A stretch of 50,362 nucleotides of DNA from Actinomadura alba. GTDB lineage: Bacteria > Actinomycetota > Actinomycetes > Streptosporangiales > Streptosporangiaceae. Position numbers and translations under genes: made by a program. The stretch covers positions 1 through 50,362 of the forward strand of contig NZ_JABVEC010000048.1 in the NCBI RefSeq assembly GCF_014323705.1, in the 5' to 3' direction. The notes under the pieces were generated by a model. The model ran no database searches, was not told the origin of the DNA, and saw nothing but the letters and a program-made list of their open reading frames with translations. This document shows positions 42,068 through 49,484 of this stretch, piece by piece (the stretch's first letter is position 1; each line of letters starts with the position of its first letter).

Positions 42068-43632
42068 GGTGCCGCTCCGGGGTGCACGAGCTCGCGCAGC
42101 CGGTCCCGGTCGACCTTGCGTCCGCGACCCGAGCGCGGTAGTTCGGGGAGCACCGCGATCCGGTCCGGCAGCGCGGCGGAGTCGATCACATCGGGGAGCT
42201 CGCGCCGGAGCCGGCCGGCCAGCCGGTCGTCGGCGTCCGCGCCGTGCCGTGTGCCGACGACCACGAGGACGACCTCCTCGTCACCCGTGCGCGGATCGGG
42301 CAGCCCGACGATGGCGGCCTCGGCGACCCCGTCGAGGGCCGTGATCGCGGGTTCGTACAACCCCGGGTAGAGGTTGAACTTCCCCCGGATCAGCATGTCC
42401 TTCTTGCGCCCGGTCAGCACCAGGCGACCGGCCCCGTCGAGCCGGACGAGATCCCCCGTGGGAAGCTCGGTGAGGGGCGGGTGGCCGAGGTGGCCACGGC
42501 ACAGGTTGGGGCCCGAGAGCAGCAGCTCCCCGTCCTCGGCGGGCCTGGCCCCGATGCCCGGCAGTGGCGCGCCGAGCAGGTCCCCCTCGCCGCCCGACTC
42601 GGTGTGGGCGAGCTTCTCGCCGGCCGAGGCGATCGCGACCGGCAGGATCTCGGTCATGGCGTAGACCGACAGCACCTCGGCGTGCGGGGCGGCGCGCACC
42701 GCGCGCCGCAGCACCCCGGCGGGCGCGGGCGCGGCTCCGAGCAGCACGTGGCGCAGGTGTTCCGGCAACGCCGTGCCCTCCGCGCGCAGCGCGTCGAGCA
42801 CCTCGTCGAGCTGTACCGGGACGCAGAACGTGTGCGTGGCCCCGCGGTCGCGCAGCCCGCGGGCGAAACCGGCAGGGGAGCAGCCGAGCGGCGGCATCGA
42901 CCAGCGCGCACCGGAGATCAGCGTCGGCAGCCCGAGCATGAGCTGGTCGGTGTGCACGACGTCGCCCGGGCCCAGCGGCAGCCGGGCCCGGAAGAGCTCC
43001 AGGGCCGCGGCCAGCGACGCCTGGGTGTGCACGACCGCGCGAGGGCTCGCCGTGGTGCCCGAGGTGAAGATCACGGCCGCGGGCGCGTCCGGCCGGGCGT
43101 CATCGTCGGTGCCGGGCTCCGGAGCCGCGCCACGCGTCAGCCGGGCCAGTGACAGCGCCCCCGGGGGCACCCCCGGCAGCCACCGGCCGGTGTAGACGTG
43201 CCGCATCGCCCGGCCGCCCGGAACCGTCAGCCGGCCGAGGTCGGGCAGCAGCAGGCCCCGGCGGCGCGCGTACGACCGCACGGGCGCGAGCCGGCTGCCC
43301 GCGTAGAGCACCGCCTCGGCGGCCGACCACGCAGGCCGGGCCAGGTCAAGCCGGGCCGCGAACATCTCCGGGCCCGCGCCCGGGTCGGCGAAGACGACGA
43401 CTCCCCCGGCGGCGACCACGCCGAGGGCGAGCGCGAGGGCCCGCGGCGAGGGGCGCACCGAGAACAGGACACCCTCGCCCGGCTCCAGCCCCGCCTCGAC
43501 CAGCCCATGTCGTACGGCGAGCACCTGACGGCGCAGCTCCCCGTACGTCAGCTCGGCGCCGTCGCCCCCGACGAGCGCCACGGAGTCAGGCGTACGAGCC
43601 GCCTGTCGGAGAACCAGCCGGACAAGCGTCAC
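42061..43632 (-). CDS. OleC-like AMP-forming ligase (beta-lactone synthetase candidate)
   Basis: A ~523-residue class I adenylate-forming enzyme. A3 motif FTSGTTASPRAVVHT (~189-203); the A5 region YAMTEILPVAIASAGEKL (~324-341) contains the Glu-x-Leu-Pro-Val-Ala string I associate with OleC; then LPTGDLVRLDGAGRLVLTGRKKDMLI and the C-terminal lysine in LPRSGRGRKVDRDRL. OleC converts 2-alkyl-3-hydroxy acids to cis-beta-lactones. GTG 43632 overlaps the P450 stop as GTGA; GTG 43638 is an alternative. An ordinary fatty acyl-CoA/AMP ligase is possible, but the OleA- and OleD-like neighbours argue for the lactone route. Confidence 0.85.
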   Translation of the reverse strand: MTLVRLVLRQAARTPDSVALVGGDGAELTYGELRRQVLAVRHGLVEAGLEPGEGVLFSVRPSPRALALALGVVAAGGVVVFADPGAGPEMFAARLDLARPAWSAAEAVLYAGSRLAPVRSYARRRGLLLPDLGRLTVPGGRAMRHVYTGRWLPGVPPGALSLARLTRGAAPEPGTDDDARPDAPAAVIFTSGTTASPRAVVHTQASLAAALELFRARLPLGPGDVVHTDQLMLGLPTLISGARWSMPPLGCSPAGFARGLRDRGATHTFCVPVQLDEVLDALRAEGTALPEHLRHVLLGAAPAPAGVLRRAVRAAPHAEVLSVYAMTEILPVAIASAGEKLAHTESGGEGDLLGAPLPGIGARPAEDGELLLSGPNLCRGHLGHPPLTELPTGDLVRLDGAGRLVLTGRKKDMLIRGKFNLYPGLYEPAITALDGVAEAAIVGLPDPRTGDEEVVLVVVGTRHGADADDRLAGRLRRELPDVIDSAALPDRIAVLPELPRSGRGRKVDRDRLRELVHPGAAPC

Positions 43633-44951
43633 ACCCACCCTCCCCCCTTGTTGACTCGCGGCGTGTCGGGGGTCACAGGGGGCTCTGCACCACCGACACG
43701 CCGCAACTCAACGGAGCGGTACGCGGGGATCAGCACGCCGCGCGCCGGCCGCCTGCGCACGATCTCCAGTGGCGTGGCGGCGAGCAGGGTCCGGGCCACG
43801 GCCCGGATCTCGGCCATCGCCAGCGGGTAGCCGAGGCAGAAGTGCGGCCCCGCCCCGAACCAGAGCCGGCGCGGATCGAGCGGCGGCCGCTCCGGGTCGA
43901 ACGGGCCGAAGGCGCGACAGCAGTTGTACGTCGCGATCAGCACCCGGTCACCCGGCTCGACGGCGACCCCGCCGACCCGGGAGCTCCGGTGCACGCTGCG
44001 CAGCATCACCGGGGTGGGCGTGGTCACCCGCATCGCCTCGTCGATGCTCGGGTCGAGCAGCCGGCCGGGGTCGGCGGCGACCTGCTCCAGCCGGCCGGAA
44101 TCGTGCAGCAGCGCGATCAGCCTCGGCACCAGCGTCGCGACGGTCTCGGTGCCGGTGAGGAAGAAGGCACCGGCCGCGCCGCGCGCCTCGGCCTCCGACA
44201 GGCCGAGCGCGCGCATGCGGCCCATCACCGTGCGCTCGTCGCCGGAGGCGTACGCCCTCGCGGCGATGGCGCCGATCGGGTCCAGCACCCGCCGGGCCCG
44301 CGCGGCCTGTGCCGCCGACAGCCGGCGCTTGCGCAGCGACACCATCGAGACGATCTCCTCGCCTTGGGCGAACATCTGCCGGTAGGCCGTTTCGCCGGTG
44401 GCCTCCAGCCCGATCACCTCGCAGATCACCGCGCCGGCCATGACCCGCATCTCGTCGGCCACGTCCACGGCGGCCCCTCGGCGCAGCCGGCCGGCCAGCC
44501 GGTCGAGGGGCCCGGCGAGGACGTCGTCGCACAGCCGCTCCGCGTAGCCGGGGGTGAAGAGCCCGGCCAGCTTGCGCCGCAGTTCCCGATGCCCCTCGCC
44601 CTCCATGTTGAGCAGCACCGACGGGCCGAGGACCGGCGTCCACAGCTCACCCGGCGAGCCGGGCCCGTCCTTGCGGAAGGAGTCACCGTCGAGCAGCACC
44701 TCACGCGCCGCCGCCGCGTCGTTGACCACGACCCCGACCCCCGGCACCCGTACGACCGCTCCGCACCGGGCGACCGCCCTCAGCAGCGGATACGCCACCG
44801 GATGAGCGGCCAGCTGAACCCGCCTCTCCCACTTCCCACCACCGTGATCGCGCCCCTTCCGCTTCCCACCGCCGTGATCATGCAGTTGTTCGCGCCCCTT
44901 CCGCGCGAACAACTGCATGATCACGGGAGGAGACGGGGCCCGGCGGGTCAC
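43629..44951 (-). CDS. cytochrome P450 with two palindromic elements in its reading frame
   Basis: A 440-residue P450. I-helix GAFFLTGTETVATL, ExxR at EAMR, and haem loop FGAGPHFCLGYPLAMAEI with the thiolate Cys at about 372. GTG 44951 overlaps the GT2 stop as GTGA and the stop at 43629 overlaps the next start, so the gene is coupled at both ends. The normal protein seems to begin near VQLAAHPVAYPLLRAV (about residue 45). The preceding codons 9-27 (PPVIMQLFARKGREQLHD) translate the inverted repeat 44873-44925 in frame. The final ~25 residues, from VELRRVGG on, translate a second palindrome (43650-43712). Partner redox proteins are not nearby. Probably hydroxylates the lipid made by the operon (inference). 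Confidence 0.92.
   Translation of the reverse strand: MTRRAPSPPVIMQLFARKGREQLHDHGGGKRKGRDHGGGKWERRVQLAAHPVAYPLLRAVARCGAVVRVPGVGVVVNDAAAAREVLLDGDSFRKDGPGSPGELWTPVLGPSVLLNMEGEGHRELRRKLAGLFTPGYAERLCDDVLAGPLDRLAGRLRRGAAVDVADEMRVMAGAVICEVIGLEATGETAYRQMFAQGEEIVSMVSLRKRRLSAAQAARARRVLDPIGAIAARAYASGDERTVMGRMRALGLSEAEARGAAGAFFLTGTETVATLVPRLIALLHDSGRLEQVAADPGRLLDPSIDEAMRVTTPTPVMLRSVHRSSRVGGVAVEPGDRVLIATYNCCRAFGPFDPERPPLDPRRLWFGAGPHFCLGYPLAMAEIRAVARTLLAATPLEIVRRRPARGVLIPAYRSVELRRVGGAEPPVTPDTPRVNKGGGWV
43650..43712. repeat. inverted repeat inside the 3' end of the P450 gene
   Basis: Arms 43650-43672 and 43689-43712 (GTTGACTCGCGGCGTGTCGG and its near-complement GTTGAGTTGCGGCGTGTCGG) pair with a few mismatches around 16 nt. 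It is wholly coding for the last residues of the P450 and ends 18 bp before the ligase start. Unrelated in sequence to the TGATCATGCAG family. Confidence 0.75.
44873..44925. repeat. long perfect inverted repeat, copy 3, inside the P450 5' end
   Basis: Arms 44873-44894 and 44904-44925 are exact complements over 22 bp around the 9-nt loop CCCCTTCCG; the core is TGATCATGCAGTTGTTCG. It is read in frame as P450 codons ~9-27. Just beside it (about 44831-44872) lies a partial duplication in which GTGATC is joined directly to GCGCCCCTTCCG, like a copy that has lost ATGCAGTTGTTC. This is the best-preserved copy of the family. Confidence 0.88.
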
Positions 44952-45712
44952 CGGATGTCCACGACGTCGGGCTTGTAGCGATGGTCGGCGTACCAGCCGA
45001 GCGTGCCCACCAGCCCGTAGGCCCGCAGCCTGCGCACGGAACCGAAGACGACCACGTCATTGCGCAGGCCGTACGCCCGCGTCAGGGTGCGCACCCGGTT
45101 CACCAGCGCGCGGTCCTCGTGCACGTCCTCGATCCTGGTACGGGGGAAGCCCCCCGCCCGGTCGTACAACGCGGCGGTGATCGCGACGTTGCAGCCGGGC
45201 ATCATGACGTACGGGCCGAGGTGGGCGGGGTCGCGGTTGCCCGGACGCAGCCGGCCGAACAGCGCCGCCACGGACACCACCGCCGGGAGCAGCCGCCGCT
45301 CCCACCACTTGAGCCGGAACTCGTCCGTGCGCGGGCGCAACGGTCCGCTGACCATCTCGAGCCCCTCGCCGAACGCCCGCTTCACCGCGGCCACCCAGCC
45401 CGGCGATGGCAGGCAGTCGGCGTCGGTGCGCGCGATGTAGGTGGCGCCGTAGGCGATCGCGTGCCGGATCCCGGTGTCGGCCGCCGTCCCGGTGCCCTTC
45501 TCCGGCTCGGTCACCAGCCGCAGGTTCACGCCGGGATGCTCGGCGGCGAACCGCCGCACGACCCCGGCCGTGTCATCGGTGCTGGCGTTGTCCACCACCA
45601 CCAGCGCGAAGTCGGCGTCGGTCTGCTCGGCCATCCGCCTCAGCGTCGCGCCCAGCGAGCGCTCCTCGTTGAACGCCGGGATGACGACCCACAGACCAGA
45701 GGAGGGTGTCAT
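44948..45712 (-). CDS. family 2 glycosyltransferase
   Basis: A ~254-residue GT2 (GT-A fold) enzyme: WVVIPAFNEERSLGATLRRM, VVVDNASTDDTAGVV, PEKGTGTAADTGIRHA, the metal-binding RTDADCLPSPGWV, MMPGCNVAITAALYDRAGGFP and DVHEDRALVNRV with the catalytic Glu-Asp. No membrane helix is obvious. The start chosen is ATG 45712 (MTPSSGLW), the last of several in-frame ATGs provided by the 21-bp repeats at 45710-45813; the longest read begins at 45868 inside the ketosynthase gene. Its stop overlaps the P450 start. It could glycosylate a hydroxyl made by the P450; the donor and acceptor are unknown. Confidence 0.88.
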   Translation of the reverse strand: MTPSSGLWVVIPAFNEERSLGATLRRMAEQTDADFALVVVDNASTDDTAGVVRRFAAEHPGVNLRLVTEPEKGTGTAADTGIRHAIAYGATYIARTDADCLPSPGWVAAVKRAFGEGLEMVSGPLRPRTDEFRLKWWERRLLPAVVSVAALFGRLRPGNRDPAHLGPYVMMPGCNVAITAALYDRAGGFPRTRIEDVHEDRALVNRVRTLTRAYGLRNDVVVFGSVRRLRAYGLVGTLGWYADHRYKPDVVDIR

Positions 45713-45813
45713 CGGATCGGGACTCCATGTCATCGGCTCGGCGTTCCGTGCCATCGGCTCAGCGTTCCCCGTCATCGGCTCAGCGCTCCCCGTCATCGGC
45801 TCAGAGCTCCGCG
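45710..45813. repeat. 21-bp tandem repeat carrying ribosome site and ATG of the GT2 gene
   Basis: Units begin at 45710, 45731, 45752 and 45773 (21 bp each), with a fifth partial unit from 45794. On the coding strand the best units read ACGGGGAGCGCTGAGCCGAT+G, i.e. a purine-rich GGGGAG or GGAAC followed by ATG about ten nt later. Translated, the units give EPMTGSA, EPMTGNA, EPMARNA and so on. The fifth unit contains the ketosynthase stop codon (45803-45801). Unit length is seven codons, so gain or loss keeps the frame. Confidence 0.9.
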
Positions 45814-46802
45814 AAGACGACGCCGAGGCTGACACCGCCGGCCAGGCCGAGCAGTGCGATCCGGTCACCGGGGCCGCAGCGGCCCTCCTCGATGGCCGCC
45901 GCGAGCTGCACGGGCAGGGTGGCGGCGGCCATGTTCCCGTGATCGGGCAGGGTGACGACCAGCCTGTCCGCCGGGATGCCGAGCGCCGAGCGGAGCATCC
46001 GCAGGTACGGCACAGTCACCTGGTGGACGCCCACCATCGCGAAGTCGTCCCACGTCAGGCCGGTCGCGGTGAGCGCGTCGAGGAAGACGCCCGGGCCCTT
46101 CAGCAGGAACGCGTCCTTGAGCCTGCGCCCGTCCCCGGCGAAGTAGCCGTAGTCGGGGTCGCGGGGGTGCATCGTGCCGCCGCCCGGCAGGGTGCCGATG
46201 TCCCACGCCCGCGACTCGGCGGCGAAGTCGCGGTAGAACACTCCCCCGGCGTGGCCGCGCTCGAGCAGCATCGCGGCGCCCGCGTCCGACAGCGTGTAAC
46301 CGGCGAACGCGTCGACGAACTGCGCCCGGTCGCGCACCCGCCAGCGGATCGCGCGCGACGGCACCTCACCGGTGCACACCAGCACCCTCCCGTACTGCCC
46401 GGTGCGGATCAGCGCGTCGGCCGTCTGAAGCGCGTTGAGGAAGCTGTTGCACGCGTTCTTGACGTCGAAGACCGGGCAGCGCGCGCCCAGCTTGGCCGCG
46501 ACGATATGCGCGGTCGCCGGCTCGACGAGGTCCTGTGACGCCGAGCCGAAGACGAGCAGGTCGAGCTGCTCGGCGGCGACGCCCTCGTTGGCGAGCAACT
46601 TGCCGGCCGCGGCGACGGCCAGGTCGGACGCCTGCTCATCGTCGCGGGCGACGTGGCGCACCCGGATCCCGGTCATCCGCTCGACGATGCCTCCGTAGGG
46701 GACGAACCCGTCACTCTCGTCGGCCACCCGCCGCTCCACCTCGGCGCTGGTGACCATCCGTGCGGGCAGATGGGCCGCGACCCCTCTGATGCGGGCTCTC
46801 AT
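45801..46802 (-). CDS. OleA-like ketosynthase (KAS III/thiolase superfamily)
   Basis: A 333-residue KAS III-fold enzyme and first gene of the five-gene operon. The catalytic triad is visible: Cys118 in VKNACNSFLNAL, His260 in VGVHQVTVPYL and Asn290 in DHGNMAAATLP; the C-terminal loop is LLGLAGGVSLGVVF. The NAC...LN arrangement around Cys resembles OleA, which joins two fatty acyl-CoAs head to head to a 2-alkyl-3-ketoacid. OleC- and OleD-like genes in the same operon support this. A starter-unit KAS III for another pathway is the alternative. ATG 46802 has GGAGAGG upstream. Confidence 0.85.
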   Translation of the reverse strand: MRARIRGVAAHLPARMVTSAEVERRVADESDGFVPYGGIVERMTGIRVRHVARDDEQASDLAVAAAGKLLANEGVAAEQLDLLVFGSASQDLVEPATAHIVAAKLGARCPVFDVKNACNSFLNALQTADALIRTGQYGRVLVCTGEVPSRAIRWRVRDRAQFVDAFAGYTLSDAGAAMLLERGHAGGVFYRDFAAESRAWDIGTLPGGGTMHPRDPDYGYFAGDGRRLKDAFLLKGPGVFLDALTATGLTWDDFAMVGVHQVTVPYLRMLRSALGIPADRLVVTLPDHGNMAAATLPVQLAAAIEEGRCGPGDRIALLGLAGGVSLGVVFAEL

Positions 46803-47005
46803 CGCAGGCGCCTCTCCTGTGCTCGTCGTGATGAAGCGATGCCGAAAGCCTCACCGAATGTGCCCGCCCGACACAGAGTGAACATACTCAACCGCGTTTG
46901 AGGCACTTAGCCCATCCTCGGCCCGCCCGGCCCGCCGCGTCCCGGACGACCACGCGGCCGCTCGGGCCGACCGGCACGGCGAGCACCCGCCTTCCCCGCC
47001 GAAAC

Positions 47006-47054
47006 TAGAACAGATTACAGTTACAACCGGAATGGCGTTCTAGAAGTTGTTCCA
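47006..47054. promoter_or_regulatory. two KstR-like half-conserved boxes upstream of the thiolase
   Basis: TAGAACAGATTACA (47006-47019) and TAGAAGTTGTTCCA (47041-47054) each fit most of TnnAACnnGTTnnA. The second lies just before the ribosome site GAGGAGG of the thiolase gene. They share the 263-nt gap with the divergent ketosynthase promoter; whether that operon is also controlled is unknown. Confidence 0.5.
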
Positions 47055-47065
47055 GAGGAGGCCGC

Positions 47066-48226
47066 ATGGGGACCCCAGTGATCGTCGAGGCCGTCCGGAC
47101 GCCCATCGGCAGGCGGGGCGGGTGGCTGGCCGGTCTGAAGCCCCAGGCGATGCTCGCCCACGCGATGCGCTCGGTGGTGGAGCGGTCGGCGATCGACGCT
47201 CGTGAGATCGGCCAGGTCTTCGCCGGGTGCGTCACGCAGGCGGGTGAGCAGGGCGGCCACGTGGGGCGGCACGCCTGGTTGTACGCCGGGCTGCCGTACG
47301 AGGCCGGGGTCACCACGCTCGACGCGCAGTGCGGGTCGAGCCAGCAGGCCGTGCACCTGGCCGCGGCGCTCGTGCAGTGCGACGTCGTGGACGCCGCGAT
47401 CGGCTGCGGCGTCGAGGTGATGAGCCGGGCGCCGCTCGGCAGCAACGTGCTGCCCGCCCGGCCGAGGCCGGACGACTGGTCCATCGACCTGCCGAACCAG
47501 TTCGAGGCAGCGGAACGGATCGCCGCGCGGCGCGGCATCACCCGCGACGACCTGGACGCCTTCGGGGTCCGATCCCAGCGCCTGGCCGCCAAGGCCTGGG
47601 CCAACGGACGCTTCGACCGGGAGATCAGCCCGATCGAGGCGCCGGTGCTCGACGACGCGGGTGAACCGACGGGCGAGACCCGCAGCGTGCGCCGGGACCA
47701 GGGGTTGCGCGAGACCACGCCCGAGGGGCTTGCGCGGCTCCGGCCGGTCATGGGCGAAAAGGCGCTGCACACCGCGGGAACGTCGTCGCAGATCTCCGAC
47801 GGGGCGGCGGCCGTACTGGTGACCTCCGAGGACGCCGCGAGGGCGCGCGGGCTGACGCCGCGAGCCCGCATCCGGGCTCAGGCGCTGGTCGGCGCGGAGC
47901 CGTACTATCACCTCGACGGGCCGGTGCGGGCGACGGCGAAGGTTCTCGAAGCGGCCGGCATGACCCTGGAGGACATCGATCTGTTCGAGGTCAACGAGGC
48001 GTTCGCGTCCGTGGTCCTGTCGTGGGCGTCGGTCCACGAACCGGACCTGGACAAGGTCAACGTGAACGGCGGCGCGATCGCCCTCGGCCACCCGGTCGGC
48101 GCCACCGGGGCCCGGCTGATCACCGGCGCGCTGCACGAACTGGAGCGCCGCGACGCCGAGACCGCCCTGGTCACGATGTGCGCCGGGGGCGCCCTGTCCA
48201 CCGCGACCGTCCTCCAGCGCGTCTGA
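47066..48226 (+). CDS. acetyl-CoA acetyltransferase (steroid-type thiolase)
   Basis: A 386-residue thiolase: nucleophile Cys in TLDAQCGSSQQAV (about residue 92), DLFEVNEAFASVVL, active His in NGGAIALGHPVGATGAR and second Cys in MCAGGALSTA. The opening VIVEAVRTPIGRRGGWLAGLKP and the QFEAAERIAARRGITRDDLDAFG segment resemble the FadA5/FadA6-like thiolases of steroid degradation. ATG 47066 follows GAGGAGG by four nt. KstR-like boxes upstream and an Hsd4A-like SDR downstream support a role in side-chain beta-oxidation. Confidence 0.9.
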   Translation: MGTPVIVEAVRTPIGRRGGWLAGLKPQAMLAHAMRSVVERSAIDAREIGQVFAGCVTQAGEQGGHVGRHAWLYAGLPYEAGVTTLDAQCGSSQQAVHLAAALVQCDVVDAAIGCGVEVMSRAPLGSNVLPARPRPDDWSIDLPNQFEAAERIAARRGITRDDLDAFGVRSQRLAAKAWANGRFDREISPIEAPVLDDAGEPTGETRSVRRDQGLRETTPEGLARLRPVMGEKALHTAGTSSQISDGAAAVLVTSEDAARARGLTPRARIRAQALVGAEPYYHLDGPVRATAKVLEAAGMTLEDIDLFEVNEAFASVVLSWASVHEPDLDKVNVNGGAIALGHPVGATGARLITGALHELERRDAETALVTMCAGGALSTATVLQRV

Positions 48227-48288
48227 CCGAACCGACCCGACCCGACCTGGCCACCGACACCCCGCGAACCCATCGAAAGCGAGACCGC

Positions 48289-49281
48289 GTGCGACCGTCC
48301 CCCACTCCGGAGAACCTCGGCGACGGGGTGTGGAGCGTTCCCGTGCCCATCCCGGGCAGCCCCCTGGGCCATACCCTGGTGTACGCGCTCGAGAGCGCGC
48401 GAGGACCGGTGCTGATCGACGCGGGATGGGAGCATCCCGACGCCTGGGCGGCGCTGCGGGACGGGCTCGCCACCCTGGGACTCGACGTCACCGAGATCAG
48501 CGGGGTGGTGGTCACCCACCATCACCCCGACCACTCCGGTCTCGCCGGCCGGGTCCGCGAGGCCTCGGGCGCGTGGATCGCGATGCACCACGCCGACGCC
48601 GCCCTCGTCCGGCTGTTCCACGACATGGTCCGCGACGGCAGGGCCCGTGAGCTGCGGCTGGCGTCCGCCCGCAAGGCGGGAGCCGACATCGGCGACCGCG
48701 AGGCGATGGGCCCGCCCACCGACCCGCCGGCCGTACCGGACCGCGAGCTCGACGACGGCGACCTGGTCGACCTGCCCGGGCGCAAGCTGCGCGTGGTCTG
48801 GACGCCCGGACACTCCCCGGGGCACATCTGCCTGCATCTGGAGGACGGCGACCGGATCTTCACCGGTGACCACGTGCTGCCCAGGATCACCCCGCACATC
48901 GGCCTCTACCCGTACGACCTACCGGATGTGGACCCGCTGGGCGACTTCCTGGACTCGCTCGAACGGGTCGAGGAGATCGAGGCCGGCGAGGTGCTGCCCG
49001 CGCACCAGTACCGCTTCACCGGCCTGGCCGGACGGGCGCGCGAGATCGCCGAACACCACGAGGAGCGGCTGGTCGAGGTCACGGGCCTGCTCACCGACCG
49101 GCCCTCGACGCTGTGGGAGCTCACGGCGGCGATGGGGTGGCGATCGGCGTGGGAGGCGATGTCACCGATATCGCGTCAGATGGCCGCCGGCGAGGCCGCC
49201 GCCCACCTGCGCACCCTCGAGCGGCGCGGCGTCGCACGGCGCTACGACGGCGACGAGCCCATCCGCTTCGTGCTGCGCTGA
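48289..49281 (+). CDS. metallo-beta-lactamase-fold hydrolase with C-terminal winged helix
   Basis: A 330-residue MBL-fold protein. Metal motif THHHPDHSG (HxHxDH, about 82-90), second His in GHSPGHICLHL, Asp in FTGDHVLPR and last His in VLPAHQYRF. The last ~80 residues (STLWELTAAMGW, AGEAAAHLRTLERRGVARRYDG) look like the winged-helix tail of LACTB2-type hydrolases. GTG 48289 is chosen, 62 nt after the thiolase stop; probably the same transcript. A thioesterase or lactonase role in steroid breakdown is possible; no substrate can be deduced. Confidence 0.88.
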   Translation: MRPSPTPENLGDGVWSVPVPIPGSPLGHTLVYALESARGPVLIDAGWEHPDAWAALRDGLATLGLDVTEISGVVVTHHHPDHSGLAGRVREASGAWIAMHHADAALVRLFHDMVRDGRARELRLASARKAGADIGDREAMGPPTDPPAVPDRELDDGDLVDLPGRKLRVVWTPGHSPGHICLHLEDGDRIFTGDHVLPRITPHIGLYPYDLPDVDPLGDFLDSLERVEEIEAGEVLPAHQYRFTGLAGRAREIAEHHEERLVEVTGLLTDRPSTLWELTAAMGWRSAWEAMSPISRQMAAGEAAAHLRTLERRGVARRYDGDEPIRFVLR

Positions 49282-49364
49282 GGGGGGCGCACGTCCCGCG
49301 GCGGGCGGCGGGTGGGGAGCGTCACATGGCGGTCGACTGCCTTGATGCGGCCGGGGTCTCATGT

Positions 49365-49378
49365 TAGAACGTGTTCTA
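49365..49378. promoter_or_regulatory. KstR operator upstream of the SDR gene
   Basis: TAGAACGTGTTCTA is a full match to the KstR pattern TnnAACnnGTTnnA with perfectly complementary arms. It lies 107 bp upstream of the SDR start, in a 203-nt gap that otherwise shows only the ribosome site GGGGAGGAG. Confidence 0.8.
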
Positions 49379-49484
49379 GCTGGAGGGCCAAGCAAGCGCT
49401 CAGTCAGCCCTCGGGTCCCCACAGTTCCACGTGTCCCGCAGACCCCATGGACCCACGGGTCCCACGGGGAGGAGTGGTCGGTTC

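Noticed and set aside
45710..45813. Regular 21-bp repeats considered as a CRISPR array
   Set aside because: Units are contiguous without spacers, coding in frame, and have no cas genes nearby.
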